A stretch of DNA of 64,000 nt from Darksidea phi (taxonomy: Eukaryota > Ascomycota > Dothideomycetes > Pleosporales > Lentitheciaceae): positions 62,001-126,000 of the forward strand of contig JASJFT010000131.1 of the NCBI GenBank assembly GCA_030770425.1, written 5' to 3'. The position numbers were made by a program, and so were the translations under genes. Each line of letters opens with the position of its first letter. Position 1 is the stretch's first letter. The notes under the pieces were generated by a model. The model saw nothing but the letters and a program-made list of their open reading frames with translations. It made no database searches and was not told the DNA's origin. This document shows positions 21,664 through 33,399 of the stretch, in pieces.

Positions 21664-23128
21664 ATGTCGACCAGAAACGCCGCGGACGCAGATGTCGTTC
21701 CATTGCTGGATCCTGAACACGACCCTGGCGACACGACAAACGGTCCAAATAGCACAAACAAGACGAGCCAAAACACAGGAGATAAGATGAAGGCTGTGCA
21801 TTACGAGAGGCCATTCAAGGTCTCGGTGAAGGAGGTGGAAGTACCGAAGATCCAGCATCCGGATGACGTGATTATCAAGGTGACAACTGCTGGTACGACC
21901 CTTAAACCGGACATGGTCTGAATGTTTTTGCTGATAGCAAAACATAGCGATCTGTGGATCAGACCTGCATATGTACCAAGGACGCACTGCCGCAGAAGCA
22001 GGTCTAGTCTTCGGTCACGAGAATATGGGTGTGGTCATCGAGACGGGTTCAGGTGTCACGTTACTTGAGAAGGGCGATCGGATTGTGCTGCCATTCAACG
22101 TGGCCGATGGGCGGTGTCGGAATTGTGAGGAGGGTCGGACAGCGTTTTGTACAGGGTGAGAGAAGATATGGATCCTTGGAGCGTTGCGATGCTGATTGAG
22201 CATAGTGTCAACCCAGGCTTCGCAGGAGGCGCATACGGTTATGTCGCTATGGGGCCATATCAAGGCGGCCAGGCACAGTACCTGCGTGTCCCATACGCTG
22301 ACTTCAATGGGCTAAAGCTGCCGAAAGGGACGGAACATGAGGCGGATTTTATCCTTTTGGCTGATATCTTTCCGACTGGTTGGCACGGGTTGACGCTTGC
22401 GGGATTCATGCCTGGAGAGACAGTTGCAGTGTTCGGAGCAGGTGAGCTTACCGGCTGCAATTTGAAGCTACCATTGATCGTTCGCAGGCCCTGTTGGCTT
22501 AATGGCAGCATATAGCGGCATCCTCCGCGGCGCGAGTAAAGTCTTTGTCGTAGATACCGTACCCGAGCGATTGGCAGCGGCGAAGAAGATCGGCTGCATA
22601 CCCGTCGATTTCAAGAAGAGTGATCCTGTAGAGCAGATCATCAAGCTCAACGAAGGAATGGTCGATCGTGCGGTCGACGCAGTTGGATATCAAGCAGTCG
22701 ACGCTTCCGGAAGCAAAGAGAAGCCGAACATTGTGCTCGATCAATTGATCATGGTGACGAGACCAACGGGTGGCCTTGGTATTCCAGGCCTCTACGTCCC
22801 ATCCGATCCCGGCGCGCCAGATGAGCAGAGCAAGAAGGGGCAGATTCTTATATCGTTCGGCAAACTTTTCGAGAAAGTGAGCCAATCCTCCTCTGTTCTT
22901 TGGGACGAGAGCTGACCTGAACAGGGCTTGTCACTAGGAACCGGTCAATGCAATGTAAAAGCATACAATCGATACCTTTGCGATCTTATCATCTCGGGGA
23001 AAGCGAAGCCGAGCTTTGTTGTCTCGCATGAGATTAACATTGACGACTCACCTGGCGCGTACAAGAAGTTTGACCAGAGGATAGATGGGTATACGAAGGT
23101 TTTGATTCATCCGAACGGGCCGCTGTAG
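21664..23128 (+). CDS. zinc-dependent medium-chain dehydrogenase, glutathione-independent formaldehyde dehydrogenase type, 5 exons, 421 aa
   Basis: Exons are 21664-21892, 21948-22155, 22206-22441, 22488-22876 and 22925-23128. The introns (55, 50, 46, 48 bp) are all GT-AG and the sum of 1266 nt is in frame. Catalytic zinc ligands are in ICGSDLHMYQG (Cys) and the GHE triplet of VFGHENMG. The structural-zinc lobe reads NVADGRCRNCEEGRTAFC, so the first of the four usual Cys is Asp. The nucleotide fold is VAVFGAGPVGLMA. FDH-specific segments such as GAYGYVAMGPYQGGQAQYLRVP are present. The family oxidises formaldehyde or related aldehydes/alcohols with NAD. There is a roughly 40-residue polar N-terminal extension, and MKAVHYERP could be an alternative start. 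The gene is intact, and probably a detoxification or general metabolic gene rather than part of the dead cluster. Confidence 0.92.
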
Positions 23129-23290
23129 GCAGCTCGCAGCTGAGAATTGTTGTACATGGCGAGTGGAATCAACACTCAAACTCTTACAAATTGGATCCAC
23201 GCCGGATTGCGCAGCGCGCTCCGCTTAAACACTGCGCACAGCCGCTGTGCTCTTTCCGCTTTCTCCATTGGTCGTACTATATTGTCTTGC

Positions 23291-23831
23291 TCACACCAGC
23301 TCATCATTCTTGACAACATATGCTCTTAGGATCTTTACGTCCTCCACGGGCCTATCTTGCCTGTCCGTCTTCACCAGCCCCAGCTTCCGCACTACGCCCA
23401 TGCCCTTGCTCACCCGTCCAAAAATAGTATGCTTGCCATCCAACCATGGCGTCGGCGCCAGCGTGATGAAGAACTGACTTCCATTTGTATTGGGACCTGA
23501 GTTCGCCATGCTGAGTATACCCGCGCCGGTGTGTTTGAGGGCGGGCGAGATTTCGTCCTCGAATTTGGCGCCGTAGATGGATGTGCCGCCGCGGCCGGTG
23601 CCCGTCGGATCACCGCCTTGGATCATGAAATTGGGGATTATGCGGTGGAAGATTAGGTTGTTGTAGTAATTGCGCTGGGCGAGGGTCGAGAAGTTTTGGC
23701 ACGTCTTTGGCGAGTGGTCGTGGTAGAGTTCGATGGTGATGGTGCCCTGCGCTTCTTGTTAGGTGCAAAGAGCAAAGAAATAGAGCTGGGGGGCTTACAA
23801 GAGTGGTCTCGAGCGCAACGTTGGTCGTCAT
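23291..23831 (-). CDS. cyclophilin-type peptidyl-prolyl isomerase, PPIL1 type, 2 exons, 162 aa
   Basis: Exon 1 (23831-23799) encodes [11 protein letters not shown]. The 52-bp intron (GTAAGC...GCAG, with CTAAC branch site) leads to exon 2 (23746-23291). The protein has the cyclophilin core: the [22 protein letters not shown] block with the catalytic Arg, then [25 protein letters not shown], and [12 protein letters not shown]. The length and lack of extension match the small nuclear spliceosome-associated PPIL1/CypE-like group rather than the secreted cyclophilins. It catalyses cis-trans isomerisation of X-Pro bonds. It is transcribed away from the TRIP4-like gene across a gap of about 200 bases. 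An in-frame ATG three codons upstream is possible. Confidence 0.93.
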
Positions 23832-24030
23832 GATGGGCAATGGGCCGTGTTGAGCGGGCGTGAAAAATTGTGATGGATTTTGGTGTAGATTGTCGCGGCC
23901 AAAGAAAGAGCTAAAGCTCGCGCCACAAGCGCCACAAGCGCCACAGCTGTGGCTGGATCTCAGTCTACAATCGATGATTCAGAGCGAAGGCCAACCTCGA
24001 TTCTTTAACACCAACACGCAACTCGCTGAA
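23832..24030. promoter_or_regulatory. shared divergent promoter between cyclophilin and TRIP4-like genes
   Basis: The two start codons are about 200 bases apart on opposite strands, so both promoters must lie here. No TATA box is evident. The tract holds a repeated GCCACAAGC unit at about 23920-23945. This assumes the TRIP4-like start at 24031; if 23974 is used, the shared space shrinks to about 140 bases. Confidence 0.5.
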
Positions 24031-25632
24031 ATGGACCTCGCAACGTGGGCATTGCCGCAGCTCTCGAAAATACTACCTCTAGACGATGAGTCCCTCAAGC
24101 AGGTGATTTCCTACACCGAATCACTATCCGATACGGAAGCGGCGGATCACCTACAGAACTTCCTTGGAGACAGCCCACAGGCGCTTGAATTCATCGCATC
24201 GTTCAACAACCGGAGAAGACAGAAGGCGTCAGCCGGCTCAAATCAGGCCCCGATATCAAACGATCTTTCAGAAGTACCGAGGGCGAAGCCGCGGAAGAAG
24301 AAGCAGGGTCTAGGCAAGCTTCCGCCACCACGACAACCAGAGAACTATGGCAATACGTCAGGAGCGTACGTGAAGAAAGATGAAGACGATTATATGGCCG
24401 GAAGTTCCAAGCCAAAGGCTACCAAAGCGAGTGCATTTGCCCTGTCGGACAAGCCCGTAGCAGTGCAGAAACCTTCCACATCGGGTACATCGACACCAAG
24501 ATCGCGGGGCATCTCTCCGGCTCCGCCAGCACCAAAACTTCCCCCGTCTGCAACAGGTCAACTTATTTCGGACACAAAGTCTTCGCGCAATTCCTCTCCT
24601 AAGCCGAAGACCAAAGCCGCAAAAGTCAATGTTGCGGGTGGCACTCCAATGCATGGTGCTTCAACCGCGTTATCTGATCTGGAGTCCGCGATAAGAGCAC
24701 TCGAAATTCAGACCAATCCAACACTGTCCGCCGCTCAGGACAAGAGCAAGCGGAAATGCAACTGCATGGCCGTTCGCCACCCACTCCTTGAAGCGGCACC
24801 AAATTGCATGAGCTGCGGCAAGATCATCTGCGTTAAAGAAGGCATAGGCCCCTGTACTTTCTGCAACAACCCGCTACTCAGTGCCGATGAGATCCAGTCC
24901 ATGGTACGGGTATTGCGCGAAGAGCGGGGAAAGGAGAAGATGAGTGCAAACAACGCTAGCCAGAAACGCGCTGATGTGGCCATGGCGCCGAGGCCATTTT
25001 CAACACCCAGAGGGACGACACCCGTGTCATCGAACCCAGCTTCAGACGTTGAGTCGGAGAATGAGAAGCTGGCGAAAGCAAAGCAGCATCGAGACAGGCT
25101 GCTCGCTTTCCAAGCCCAGAATGCCCGGCGTACTCAAGTTCACGATGAAGCAGCAGACTTTGAGACTACAACAGCTGGGCTGAGCATGTGGGCTAGTCCG
25201 CAAGAACGCGCCATGCAGCTCAAGCGCCAGCAGAAAGCCCTCAGAGAGCAAGAGTTCAATGCTCGACCTGAGTACGAGAAGCGCAAAGTTGTCGCAAGTA
25301 TCGACTTGGTAGGCGGAAAAATTGTGAAAAAGATGGCAGCGGTCGAGAGGCCAATAACGCCTGAGAGCGACAACGAACTGTCTGAGCCAGTAAAGGTCAT
25401 GGATCACGGGACCATCTCACATGGAGATGGTGCGTTTAGTAGGAATCCCTTGTTGGGCGCATTAATCAGGCCGACGATCAAGATGGGTGGTAAAGGGAAG
25501 GCCAAGGAGGGAGAGAGGGCACAAACATGGAGAAAGGTTCAAGACGACAATGACGACAACGAGCAGTGGATACTTGATGGGGGTATTTATGGTGGGCAGT
25601 CTGGAGCGCAGGAGCAAGATGGATGTGGTTAA
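24031..25632 (+). CDS. TRIP4 / ASC-1-like C2HC5 zinc-finger protein (Rqt4-type), 533 aa
   Basis: The N-terminus (MDLATWALPQLSKILPLDDESLKQVISYTESLSDTEAA...) is the helical domain found before the zinc finger in this family. A Pro/Ser/Lys-rich linker follows. The zf-C2HC5 domain lies at about residues 245-290: CNCMAVRHPLLEAAPNC, CMSCGKIIC and GPCTFCNNPL. A basic C-terminal region contains RTQVHDEAADF, the motif after the finger in ASC-1 proteins. In yeast and human this protein is a subunit of the ribosome-quality-control trigger / ASCC complex, which splits collided ribosomes. The start at 24031 was chosen because family similarity begins there; the frame is open upstream. Single exon, no damage. 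Confidence 0.9.
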   Translation: MDLATWALPQLSKILPLDDESLKQVISYTESLSDTEAADHLQNFLGDSPQALEFIASFNNRRRQKASAGSNQAPISNDLSEVPRAKPRKKKQGLGKLPPPRQPENYGNTSGAYVKKDEDDYMAGSSKPKATKASAFALSDKPVAVQKPSTSGTSTPRSRGISPAPPAPKLPPSATGQLISDTKSSRNSSPKPKTKAAKVNVAGGTPMHGASTALSDLESAIRALEIQTNPTLSAAQDKSKRKCNCMAVRHPLLEAAPNCMSCGKIICVKEGIGPCTFCNNPLLSADEIQSMVRVLREERGKEKMSANNASQKRADVAMAPRPFSTPRGTTPVSSNPASDVESENEKLAKAKQHRDRLLAFQAQNARRTQVHDEAADFETTTAGLSMWASPQERAMQLKRQQKALREQEFNARPEYEKRKVVASIDLVGGKIVKKMAAVERPITPESDNELSEPVKVMDHGTISHGDGAFSRNPLLGALIRPTIKMGGKGKAKEGERAQTWRKVQDDNDDNEQWILDGGIYGGQSGAQEQDGCG

Positions 25633-27565
25633 TTAACCCAACCTTCATACGTGAAACCAACACAATAGACACCCAATTTTCGACTTGTAATGTGAAATGT
25701 CCCTTATTGAAAGAGACTGTAGGCAAATATCCCCATACTCATGTCCCCACAACCGGTGGCTAAGCATGACTGTTATGCGCTGTCCGACTAGAGTACCAAT
25801 TTCGCTGGGTCTACCAAAAGCTTACCATTAATCCAGAAAACCCTAGTGCATTTATGATGCATGGACTTCCACTTGTTCGAGAACAGTGTACAGCTTCTCA
25901 TACTGCCACTTCGGAACCACCCAGAAGAAAATCCAGCGACCCAGGCGTATTCAAGTATCCTCTTTACGACACTGCAGATTCGTGTTATGTACGATCGCTC
26001 ATCCTCACGTATGATTAGCACCCGCTTCGGGGAGTTTAGCTACCATTAACTCAATAGCTGTGGCTGCAAAATTCGTGGGCACAAATATAAGATGATCCGC
26101 TGGCGAACCGTTCTGCCCCCTTGACCAGTCGACAACGGCATGGTTTATGCCGGCCACAAGGAAGGTCCAAAAAATGGCCATGTCTTCTCATATTGCGAGT
26201 TAGGACTTTACTCGTAGTATCTTCTGAGAGATAAAGCGACCGGAAGAACGCAAGGTAGGGTCAGAAACCGGTGCCTAAGCGTGCATGTCCGATGAGTACG
26301 TTATTCACACGCATCCTATCATTCAGGATTACTCACCAAAGTGTTCCCCAAAACCGCCAGATGCTGTAACCCTAGAGAGGATTGCCGAACAATGGGTTCC
26401 ACCCTTTTGGCGAATCTGTACGCAGGACCCCAACGAAGATAATCGAGACTATGGCGTTGTAGGCATCAAGCAGAAGGTATGATGTTCAGATCTAGTCCAC
26501 AGCCATCCATGCGCGAATTTCCAATCCTCTTCCCGTGATTGGGGCCTGAAATCGAGTGCGAGAATTCGGCGGAATAGTACTCTACGTAAGGGTGCGAAGT
26601 CGTGTGGCAGCAAACTGAACGCTATGTACGACGAGTATTGCCTTGACGATATACTGATGCATTATCCAGTACAATAATAGCTTGCTCATGTGTCTCGCTA
26701 CGAAACGGAGTACTGAGAAGCACTCATTCAATTCTTTCGGTTCGTTCGCCAGTGCATCCCATTTGGTCAAGCGTCGGGGGTCGTTCTAGATCTTGCAGCG
26801 AAAGCGCCATTTTTGCCCCACCGAAACTACGTCAGTAGGCTTGATGAGTAGGACAGCAGCGGTATGACGTATCAAGACCCGAATGACATGGCGCCAGATT
26901 TCGGGTGCGCCTATGAATTGCTCGGCCTTATGGCTTGTCTGTAACGATACATTGGCAGTTCCAAAAACAGTATCTGTATGGTAATGGTGAATATAATAAT
27001 GGACCGCAGAAATGCCGTGAATGGCTTGAGCGCGGCGAAGATTGACGTTGTAGCGGGTTTTCTCGGGAAGTTCCAAGGGCTTGGAATAGTTTCAACATGG
27101 TGGCCGGTGCAAAATCATAATTCTACTCATAGCATCTGCTGAATTATGCTAACTTTCGGCGGCAAGGCCTTGGACTAGAGGGTGTTCTTGTCATAAATAA
27201 GGTACCAGCGTAATCCTCGGGATCTATGCCTTCACGTATTGAGACTCACCGCTTCATCGTCATATCGAAAAACCTTCTAGTTTAGATTTATTGGTGAGCT
27301 GGAGGATAAAGCAATGGAAATTTAAGGGATAATGAAAATTGATATGTAGGTAGTGAAGGTATTGGACAGGACAGCAGTCGATAACGAGAGGAGAAAGTAG
27401 ATATAATTTGATGTTTCCAAGACCAACTGCCCAACGAAGGGGATATACCCTCGTACTATACCAACAATGTCTTCTCGGTATACGAAGTTGCGGCTTGCAG
27501 AATAACTCTAATACAAAAAAGTAGCTTTGGCACCATTATTGTCCCCTTTTGCCAAAATAAATTGC
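25633..27565. other. long gene-poor stretch
   Basis: Only scattered short frames. A minus-strand frame of 96 codons at 26786-27076 and a plus-strand one at 26285-26482 read without interruption but show no family feature. The stretch has normal composition without RIP and may hold decayed genes. Confidence 0.35.
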
Positions 27566-28003
27566 TTAATCCATTCTGTTAAACTCTCGCTCATTATACT
27601 TATTGAAACGCAGAATGACCCATCTTGACCGAAAATATTGATGGTCTTCTTTCTCCCTTAATTTGAGGCAACTATGCGCAGCTTCATAATACAATGCCAT
27701 AACCTGGTGTACCCACGGTAGTGCTTGGCCCTTGGAATGAACTACTAGCGTATCCCCAATCCGAATGCTTTCTTGTCGACTCCAGAAAAAGGCGATGTCT
27801 CCTTGGAACAACGTAGGCATCATGAAGTCCGAAGAAATGACTAATACGGCCATCGCGGCGTTCGTGATCAATCTTAAGGACATGTACAGCATGATGATCG
27901 AGACAACCCATGCTGCAGGAAGCAGTGCAACTAGTTGTTGTCGTAGGAGAAAAGCGTCAGATCGTTGCAGTAGTCCGAGTTGATCAAGAGCAGCGTGATG
28001 CAT
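27566..28003 (-). pseudogene. SEC11-like signal peptidase paralog without the nucleophile
   Basis: The 145-residue frame follows SEC11 order. A polar N-terminus and hydrophobic segment (WVVSIIMLYMSLRLITNAAMAV) come first. The nucleophile region follows, then the FQGDIAFFWSRQESIRIGDTLVVHSKGQALPWVHQVM block, which matches the SEC11 sequence around the catalytic His. The nucleophile motif (SGSMEP in SEC11) is replaced by SDFMMP, so the catalytic Ser is Phe. The expected Lys-Gly-Asp-Asn motif is not recognisable in the C-terminal part (YFRSRWVILRFNKYN), perhaps after a frameshift. The family cleaves signal peptides in the ER membrane; this copy should not. It could be a dead duplicate or a divergent non-catalytic protein. 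Confidence 0.65.
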
Positions 28004-29566
28004 GGTTCTTCCAAGGGTTCCGAAACCTCGTCCATCTATTGCAAGATGACTTCATTTTTTGCGTACTTGTTGCTTGCCATGCCAACCATATGACCACACC
28101 GTCACCAGGAGATATGTGGAGATAGTGCCACCTCCAATATAAAAGCGGGGCTCAGTCAGTACGCCATCCATATCAACAACGTCATGCTGAAGCAGGCCAC
28201 CAACAACCTGCGGTCAACAAGTGCGTCACTAAGAGATTCCCACGACTTGAAAATGTGGTGAAGCAATCCGTTTCCGGGAAATCCTATACTACTACAGTCG
28301 AGGTGAACAACTAATAAATCTGGTGGGTTCAGAGAACATACTCCAAATACTATATATGCTCCATATAGCTGAGCTTTCGATCTCCACCTTCTTCTCTGTC
28401 CGGTTTTCACAGAGACCTTCTCCAAATAGCTCGATTACATCTCGGAATCTAACCCATCTTCATGCAACTACCTACGGAGTTCTAGCTTTTCCTCTTCGCC
28501 GCTATCCTCGCCGCAATCTTCTTAGTGCCTTCCTGCGAGGCACCCGCGTCACCCTTTATTATGGAATAAGTCTTTGAGAATATTCCTCAGTTCATTACAA
28601 CTATCTGCTAATCAAACCGCCACCCTGAACGGCTTCGGTTCCTTGGTCGCTGGTAACGCAATTCAGCACTTCTTGGACGATTACACGCAATGCTGTAAGC
28701 TCCCTACGGTGCTTTCGATGCCGTTCAAGAGACGATTCAGAATGCCTAGGATCAACCATTACACCCTCCCCGGGGTGCTCCTCAATACGCCGGTGAGATG
28801 TGCAAGGCACCTAACACCAATCATCAGCTATCATTACCCGAACCAACGATTACTCTAAGTCGACACCATATTCGAACCCTACAAATGATGAACTTGACAC
28901 TGGTTCGGAAAACTATAGTAATGCGAATCACCAACGTCCGAGCGACAGGCATGAACCTAACAGTCCTATTCCTCGAGGTCTGGGTCGCCCGGTTCCTTGT
29001 GGCTGTGATTGTTTGGACTATGTCAATTTCTTGACGCGAGTATGGTGTTCCTCATCCAGGCCACAAAGCCGATAAGCAGGCTTACCGCTAAGTAAACTAT
29101 TGTATGTTAGCATGACAATCCTCGCCACCGTTGAAAGCTCGCTAAGCATGCCTAAGAAACGTGAATGAACGTGTGGGCTAGTCAAAATATTATTCTCTAT
29201 TCAAATAGCCGCGGGAGCTTAGGGAAATACGTTTTTAGGCTGCAGCCCGGCTAGGTTATAGTTCCGCACATAGAGACCGAGCATTCTTACTCTGATATTA
29301 TCACATCCTTATTGCTACCTTCGTTTTGCTCATATTCTATTTTCTGTTTTTGAGGTAAAATTTCCTGTAAGACATTTCTATTCACTTTTGTACAACAAAG
29401 CGGGTATGCAATTAGAGTCTGCAATGGGGCAAATATGGCACCGAATACCAAATACCGAATTAGAATTATATTAGATATTGAGATTGATACAACCGAGCCC
29501 ACTTCTACAAGGGCTATTCAGAACCCCATCATTGCGCGTCTCGAGGGCTCTGCACACCACCTTGAA
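28004..29566. other. gene-poor stretch with a possible decayed Pro/Ser-rich frame
   Basis: Between about 28690 and 29085 the plus strand reads as a Pro/Ser/Asn-rich protein (NDYSKSTPYSNPTNDELD, then PVPCGCDCLDYVNF) if a tiny GTGAGA...CAG intron near 28793-28828 is accepted. One TAG interrupts the upstream part. I cannot assign it. The rest shows no gene. Confidence 0.25.
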
Positions 29567-30210
29567 CTAAGCCTCGACACAAGAAAAGTACTGCGCCCAA
29601 GCCGCCCAGTCCTGCGTAGGATCCTGCGTCGGCACATTCCAGCTATTCCACTGAACTTTTGTAATTTTGTTCTCCGCCAAAATATCTGCAAGCCTTGGAA
29701 CACCCTTGTTGTCGGTGTACTCAAACTTAGTGCAGTTGGCTACGATTCCGGGTTGCACGGGTACAGGGTTCTGCTCTGGCGTCCAGATATCTCCACCAAG
29801 AACCGGGCCGGGATAGACATAGCCCGGTACCCCGATGCAGACCGGCACGAAGGCTTGTAGACCGAAGCACTCTTTGCCGAGCTCAGGGTTCCAGGCCAGC
29901 AGGTCAGTAGCGGTGAAGTTGTTGAATTGGGAGACGACGCTGCCGCAGGTTTCACCTGCATCGACGAGGTAAGTCGCCACACCTAATATTTGTTACTCTT
30001 TTAGATCATCTAATAAAATGTTCGATATGACTGACAGTTGGTAGGGCGACGAATACAGACGCATCCCGCGGAGACGCTGCAGTACTCCGTGCACTCATCC
30101 GGTAGAGTCGCCTGACGAGCGACCAGGGAATTGTCCTGGAAGGAAACAGCTGCGGCAGAAGCAATAGAATTAAGCAGAGCGATACCTGCAATGAGTGTGA
30201 AGAAGACCAT
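29567..30210 (-). CDS. secreted LysM-domain protein, 2 exons, 196 aa
   Basis: Exon 1 is 30210-30036 and exon 2 is 29982-29567, with a 53-bp GTCAGT...TTAG intron between. The first about 20 residues (MVFFTLIAGIALLNSIASA) form a signal peptide, followed by a Cys-rich segment (CTEYCSVSAGCVC). One LysM domain lies at about residues 60-110 (YLVDAGETCGSVVSQFNNFTATDLLAWNPELG...VCIGVPG). The C-terminal half ends in a Trp-rich segment (WAAWAQYFSC) typical of fungal LysM proteins with several disulfides. LysM proteins bind chitin oligomers. In plant-associated fungi some shield hyphae or mask chitin from host receptors, but that role is only a possibility here. The gene is intact. Confidence 0.88.
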
Positions 30211-31514
30211 GATTACGGTATTAGGTTGAGAGTATGGACGGAAAATTTGGAATGAAACAGTGAATGAAGTTGAACTGGAGCTCGATGCTTTGCAAAACCA
30301 CGGTTGCTATAGCCCACCTTTATAGTGAATCCGCAGAAAATGCAATTTAACACGATGACATCGAAATACATAGATTGGCAGGGATTTACGGTATTAGCGC
30401 GTTGTAGCCTTGAATATTTGCGGGGATGACAATCCATCGATACCGAATATGAATAATGGGAGGAGGACCCGCGTAGAGGAGTCTAGTAGACTTTAGGGTT
30501 GTTGGCTAAATACAGAAGGTTCTGCCTTTGCATTTATCCTGAAAGCGGAAGTTCTCTACGGGCACGTGGTATTGGACGATGCTGATGATGTGATTTCGAT
30601 AGATCGGGGTTAACGACGGTAATGTGGAAATTACGGGCGCACGGCGCCAAAGCATATTAAACCTAGGAAACATCTCGTCTTCAATTAAAGGCAGCAGCTT
30701 TGAAACGTTGAGAAAGTGGCGATTAGAGATTAGTTGAACCGCTATTGAAGCTAATGCAGGGGCTTTAGTGTAAAAGCGTCAGCGACGGTTCCGATCCCTG
30801 CGTCTGGACTGCTGCATTGCCGAGGCAGATTCCGATTACCCGCATGTCAGCAGACCGGGGTGCGTACTGCAATATTGAGACATAAGTGACGGAATCGCCC
30901 TGTAGGTACGGCTTTGGCCCCAGAGTCCGCCGTTGCTGCCGTAGTGCACTACGTCGTCAGTGAAAATTAGGCTCTTACAACAGCAGTTGGACAATTTCCG
31001 TCTAGCTGCACGTTCAGTTGTCTCGATACGATTTCTACAGCCACATTCTTGGGCCGCTAGATCTCCTATTGCTTTCCTATGGCGTTTTCGACTGGTGACG
31101 TCGGTAGCACTCGCTTACGTAGTATCTCAGTAAAATCTCAGGTACTGAAGAATGAGTGACCAGAGTCGAGTTGGAATTGCTCCGTTCTCACGGTAACAAG
31201 GGCACGGGTTGTTTGAAACATCAGTGTTTTGGAAGCGTGGCAAGTCAGGTCCGATGAATGAATGAATGGACGGAAACCATGGCGTAACTAATGAGCGAGA
31301 GCATCTACATGGTATTCGAATGTTTGGCAAAGTATCTATTGGAGCCTGGCAAGTTATCACATGATCACGCGTTGTCGTATTCATGCACTATGTAAGCACT
31401 AGCTTCAGCGAGCTGAAACACGCACGAGCACCCCTCGAAGCTCTGAGCCGACCACCATCCCATCCTCTCCTCTTAACTTGGACACATCACGTCGGCCCTG
31501 CGGCATTGCTGTCT
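30211..31514. other. intergenic, no gene recognised
   Basis: This is the upstream region of the LysM gene followed by sequence with stops in all frames; nothing else is visible. Confidence 0.4.
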
Positions 31515-33399
31515 ATGATGGCAGGCGGTCAGCCTCAAACATTCTTCGACATCCATGAAGACCTTCAGCATCTTATCTTTCAGCTGGTGTGTACGGCCGC
31601 GTCGTTTTAGAGTACCATATTCTCACATGCCGTCTTAGGTTCCTCTCGGGGAGGACCTCAAGGCACTAAGCCTGGTATCCCACGGCTTTCGAAAGCTTGC
31701 GATCCCTTACCTTTACCGTCGCGTCGAGATTAATGTTCGCGACCGCTTGGCATGGGAGAGATTTGATCGTGCGGCCTGCAATGGTGCCGCCTTGCACTTC
31801 CACCACACGCACGGAGCTTAACTATCTGGGATACCTTGGGCCCGCTCACAGCGGCTTCAGTCCTTCCTCCGCCTTTCAGCCATCGTGTACCGACCGACCC
31901 GGACTTACGGTGTCCACTTAAGAAACGGCTTCAGATTCTCGGGCACATACTGCCTTACTTTTCTAGGGCTAATCTATCTACCTTTCGTCTGATATCTCCT
32001 GATTTGGATATGAGACACTCGAAAGACCGTATGCTCGAAATGCATAGCGCTACTCTCCAGCATGTTCATTACACCACCAACGGAGAAGAGTCGTTTGACT
32101 TTTTAGGACCGAACATTCGGACCCTGGACCTGGTTGTGAGAGACGAGCTCCCACCAGCAAAGTATGAGCACATACTCAAACAAGTTCTCTCAGAACGCCT
32201 TCCCAACATCGAGCGGCTGTATATGGACTTTGACGGTCCAGCTGGTATGGGCCTGCACAAGGGCGTATCCGTGTTGGATAACATGCTGCTGAACCGACAG
32301 ATAAGCCTAGCTCATCTGCGTTGGCTGAAACCTCTCCTTCCCGAACATCAACTTGAGAAATCAGCCCGCTTGGTGCGCCGCCCTGCCACAGATGAGACTC
32401 ATGAGGAAACTCACCTTAAGGTCCTGTGCTGGTACGAGCGACTTTCTGCGTTCGTTTGGAGAGGCATGCGTCACGACAGGTTCCCGGCTCGAACATCTTA
32501 GCGTCGATCTAATTCATGAGGGACCAGGAGTAGTAGACAACTGCCTGCAACAACTCTATCGGCATTGCGACAAGCTGGAAAGTCTACGCCTAGCCTGGTC
32601 CAATGCTCAAATGCTCGAATGCACTTTGGCCAACCTAGCTCGCATCCGCCCTGCTCTTCGCTCATTGCCTTTTCATCGCCAGGTCTGTCCTACTGATGAA
32701 AATGCAGTGAAACTAACTCAGCTCGCTTTTGTGTGCTCTACCTGCCGTAATTTGGAACAATTTGGGTTCCAATTTGCGAAGCATTTTGCACTCTCTCAGA
32801 CATGGGCCTCCAATATAGATGAAGCTGCGGAAATCTTTGTAAGTTTGCACTTATATTTTCTATACAGAGTCTTTCCCTCTTGTTTCTCATGCACACTTCA
32901 TGTCTACTCAATCCTTTCGTCTAAAAACTGTACCTGCGCAAATTTAATTATCCGCTAACGAGCTTTCATAGGCATGCCTCTCCTTACACAAACTTAGAAT
33001 ACTTCATATCCGCTACATGGATTACTATCGTCCCGACTGCACAGTTACGGAAGGAGCTTTCAACATACAACGGTTCGCGAATCATCTCTTTATTGCCCTT
33101 GATCGCAGGGGCCAGGGTCAAAAGCTACGTTACATGGTGTGGGCACCGAGATTGGTTACGACCATTTCAGGGAAGCACAGGATGAAACATACAATGACGC
33201 TTCTGGACAGCACTGTTTTATGAAAGGCAAATTGACGGATGCAGTGCCCGGGGGAAGGAGCTTTTCAGTTGGTGTTCCCATTTCTGTGGATCGAATGCGG
33301 AAGATTGATCCTGATCTCGACATTGTGGAGATCGGCCAATGGTTTGGTGGGGCGCAAAGATGCCCGGGCGCTTCTATGACGATGGGTTCGGGTTATTAG
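31515..33399 (+). pseudogene. F-box-type protein gene with three frameshifts
   Basis: Exon 1 (31515-31586) reads MMAGGQPQTFFDIHEDLQ. After a 52-bp intron the frame continues with ALSLVSHGFRKLAIPYLYRRVEI, which is F-box-like. The frame then changes near 31800 (to LTIWDTLGPLTAAS...), near 32365 (to AALPQMRLMRKLTLRSCAG...) and near 33140 (to GTEIGYDHFREAQDE...). A 133-bp intron (32839-32971, CTAAC branch site) is still well formed. The middle part (NIRTLDLVVRDELPP, then PNIERLYMDF) is leucine-rich-repeat-like. Such proteins usually act as SCF adaptors. Preserved splice sites and long open segments suggest recent inactivation, or sequencing errors. Confidence 0.65.

Noticed and set aside
22081..22156. 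Loss of one structural-zinc Cys in the dehydrogenase as a sign of inactivation
   Set aside because: The rest of the protein is undamaged and, as far as I recall, fungal members of this subgroup often show the same ADGRC variant.
23860..24030. N-terminal extension of the TRIP4-like protein from 23860
   Set aside because: It would overlap the cyclophilin promoter, starts with GTG, and adds no family-like sequence; family similarity starts at 24031.
26285..27076. Open frames of 65 and 96 codons as genes
   Set aside because: They show no motif, no partner exons and no codon character beyond chance.
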